64,000 nucleotides of DNA from CAVQFD01 sp963724695 (lineage in GTDB: Bacteria; Acidobacteriota; Vicinamibacteria; Vicinamibacterales; CAVVIG01). The DNA lies in contig CAVRVW010000011.1 in the NCBI GenBank assembly GCA_963724695.1, forward strand, positions 248,001 through 312,000. Reading direction: 5' to 3'. Below, one piece after another: positions 63,644-64,000 of the stretch. A program made the position numbers and the translations under genes. How positions within the stretch are numbered: the first letter of the stretch is position 1; every line of letters starts with the position of its first letter. The notes beneath the pieces are model-generated. The model had not been told where the DNA came from. It searched no databases and saw only the letters and a program-made list of their open reading frames with translations.

Positions 63644-63770
63644 GGTGCTTGGTGCTTGGGCCTTAGTCCCTGGTTCGTCCTTGGTCCTTCGTACTTCGGC
63701 GTCCTTGGTTCCTGGTCCGTCGTGCGGATTCCAGTTCGCCCTTCGAAGTTCGAAGTTCTCACTTCCCGTG
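63644..63770. repeat. Word repeats (GGTGCTTGGTGCTTGG; TTCGAAGTTCGAAGTTCTC)
   Basis: Degenerate copies of a CCTTGGTTCCTGGT/TGGTGCTTGG word, then GTTCGAAGTTCGAAGTTCTCAC, between the tRNA gene and tilS. They resemble the other intergenic word repeats. Confidence 0.55.
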
Positions 63771-63779
63771 AGGGGTGTG

Positions 63780-63856
63780 TGGTGCCGGAGGACGGATTCG
63801 AACCGTCGACCCCGCGCTTATGAGACGCGTGCTCTCACCAACTGAGCTACTCCGGC
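63780..63856 (-). tRNA. tRNA-Met (CAT anticodon)
   Basis: 77 bases with CCA encoded. Acceptor GCCGGAG/CTCCGGC, D-stem GCTC/GAGC, anticodon stem CGCGT/GCGCG with loop CTCATAA, T-stem GACGG/CCGTC with TTCGAAT. The 44-48 region GGGTC and the D-loop AGTTGGTGA look like elongator tRNA-Met. tRNA-Ile2, which also has CAT and is the TilS substrate, cannot be excluded from sequence alone. The first pair is G-C, so it is not an initiator tRNA. Confidence 0.9.
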
Positions 63857-63877
63857 CGGAACTTCTGATGATACACG

Positions 63878-63982
63878 GCCGGAACGGGGAACAGGGACCG
63901 GGGACGGGGATCGGGAGGGCACGGGGATCGGAGATCGGGGACTCGCCGATTGACTTCCGATCCCCGTTCCCCGTTCCCCGCC
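63878..63982. repeat. GGGGAACGGGGATC word repeats with inverted copy
   Basis: Left part: GGAACGGGGAACAGGGACCG followed by GGGACGGGGATCGG and variants (63881-63938). Right part: GATCCCCGTTCCCCGTTCCC (63959-63978) is the complement, so a long stem can form. It lies upstream of the tRNA gene at the window edge; no coding signal is seen here. Confidence 0.6.
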
Positions 63983-64000
63983 TATGTCACCAACATCGCG

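Overview
High-GC bacterial chromosome segment, most likely an acidobacterium of the Vicinamibacteria type (inference). The reasons are an Oar-like TonB receptor with an N-terminal carboxypeptidase-regulatory domain, Ser/Thr kinases with a TolB-like propeller, a cytochrome c/copper-monooxygenase fusion, abundant secreted hydrolases, and many degenerate intergenic word repeats. No rRNA, phage, IS or CRISPR was seen. There is one tRNA (CAT anticodon, at 63.8 kb).

Layout. 0-3 kb: end of a TolC-like gene, two glycosyltransferases, a DUF2400 gene. 3-17 kb: exported or envelope enzymes (penicillin acylase family, PQQ sugar dehydrogenase, VOC proteins, TonB receptor, cytochrome/PHM-like protein, ABC exporter, epoxide hydrolase, Abhydrolase_10 protein). 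17-29 kb: pyrimidine genes in two oppositely oriented blocks, pyrR-pyrB-pyrC (minus) and pyrK-pyrD-pyrF (plus). Between them lie a Tat-exported aminotransferase, a decayed Ser/Thr kinase with a VapBC-type pair inside it, and a membrane phosphatase. 29-39 kb: Pal, methyltransferase, GT-C membrane protein, LarE with a LysW-like protein, response regulator-PilZ, CNNM/CorC protein, Zn/Cd P-type ATPase with its ArsR regulator and a 34-bp operator, peroxiredoxin. 39-46 kb: GldA/F/G-like ABC system with DUF4340, and a PBP4-type peptidase. 46-50 kb: AlaX, QueC, QueE, DUF72, cyclophilin, endonuclease III.

50.4-53.8 kb holds the most interesting system, a compact bacterial microcompartment (BMC) locus. 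It encodes one hexamer shell protein (BMC-H), three pentamer shell proteins (EutN/CcmL), a class II aldolase whose C-terminal extension ends in a probable encapsulation peptide, a small His/Cys-rich protein starting with a probable encapsulation peptide, and a D-2-hydroxyacid dehydrogenase. No CoA-acylating aldehyde dehydrogenase or PduL is in the window. The locus sits at the downstream end of a nearly gapless minus-strand run of envelope and housekeeping genes: tilS-ftsH, folP-cdaA-ybbR-glmM-pdxJ, hydrolase, TPR, YHS-like.

Many genes carry one to five single-base frameshifts, densest at about 46-51.7 kb, in otherwise well-conserved housekeeping families. I read most of these as sequence errors, so several CDS entries span a frameshifted gene rather than one open frame.
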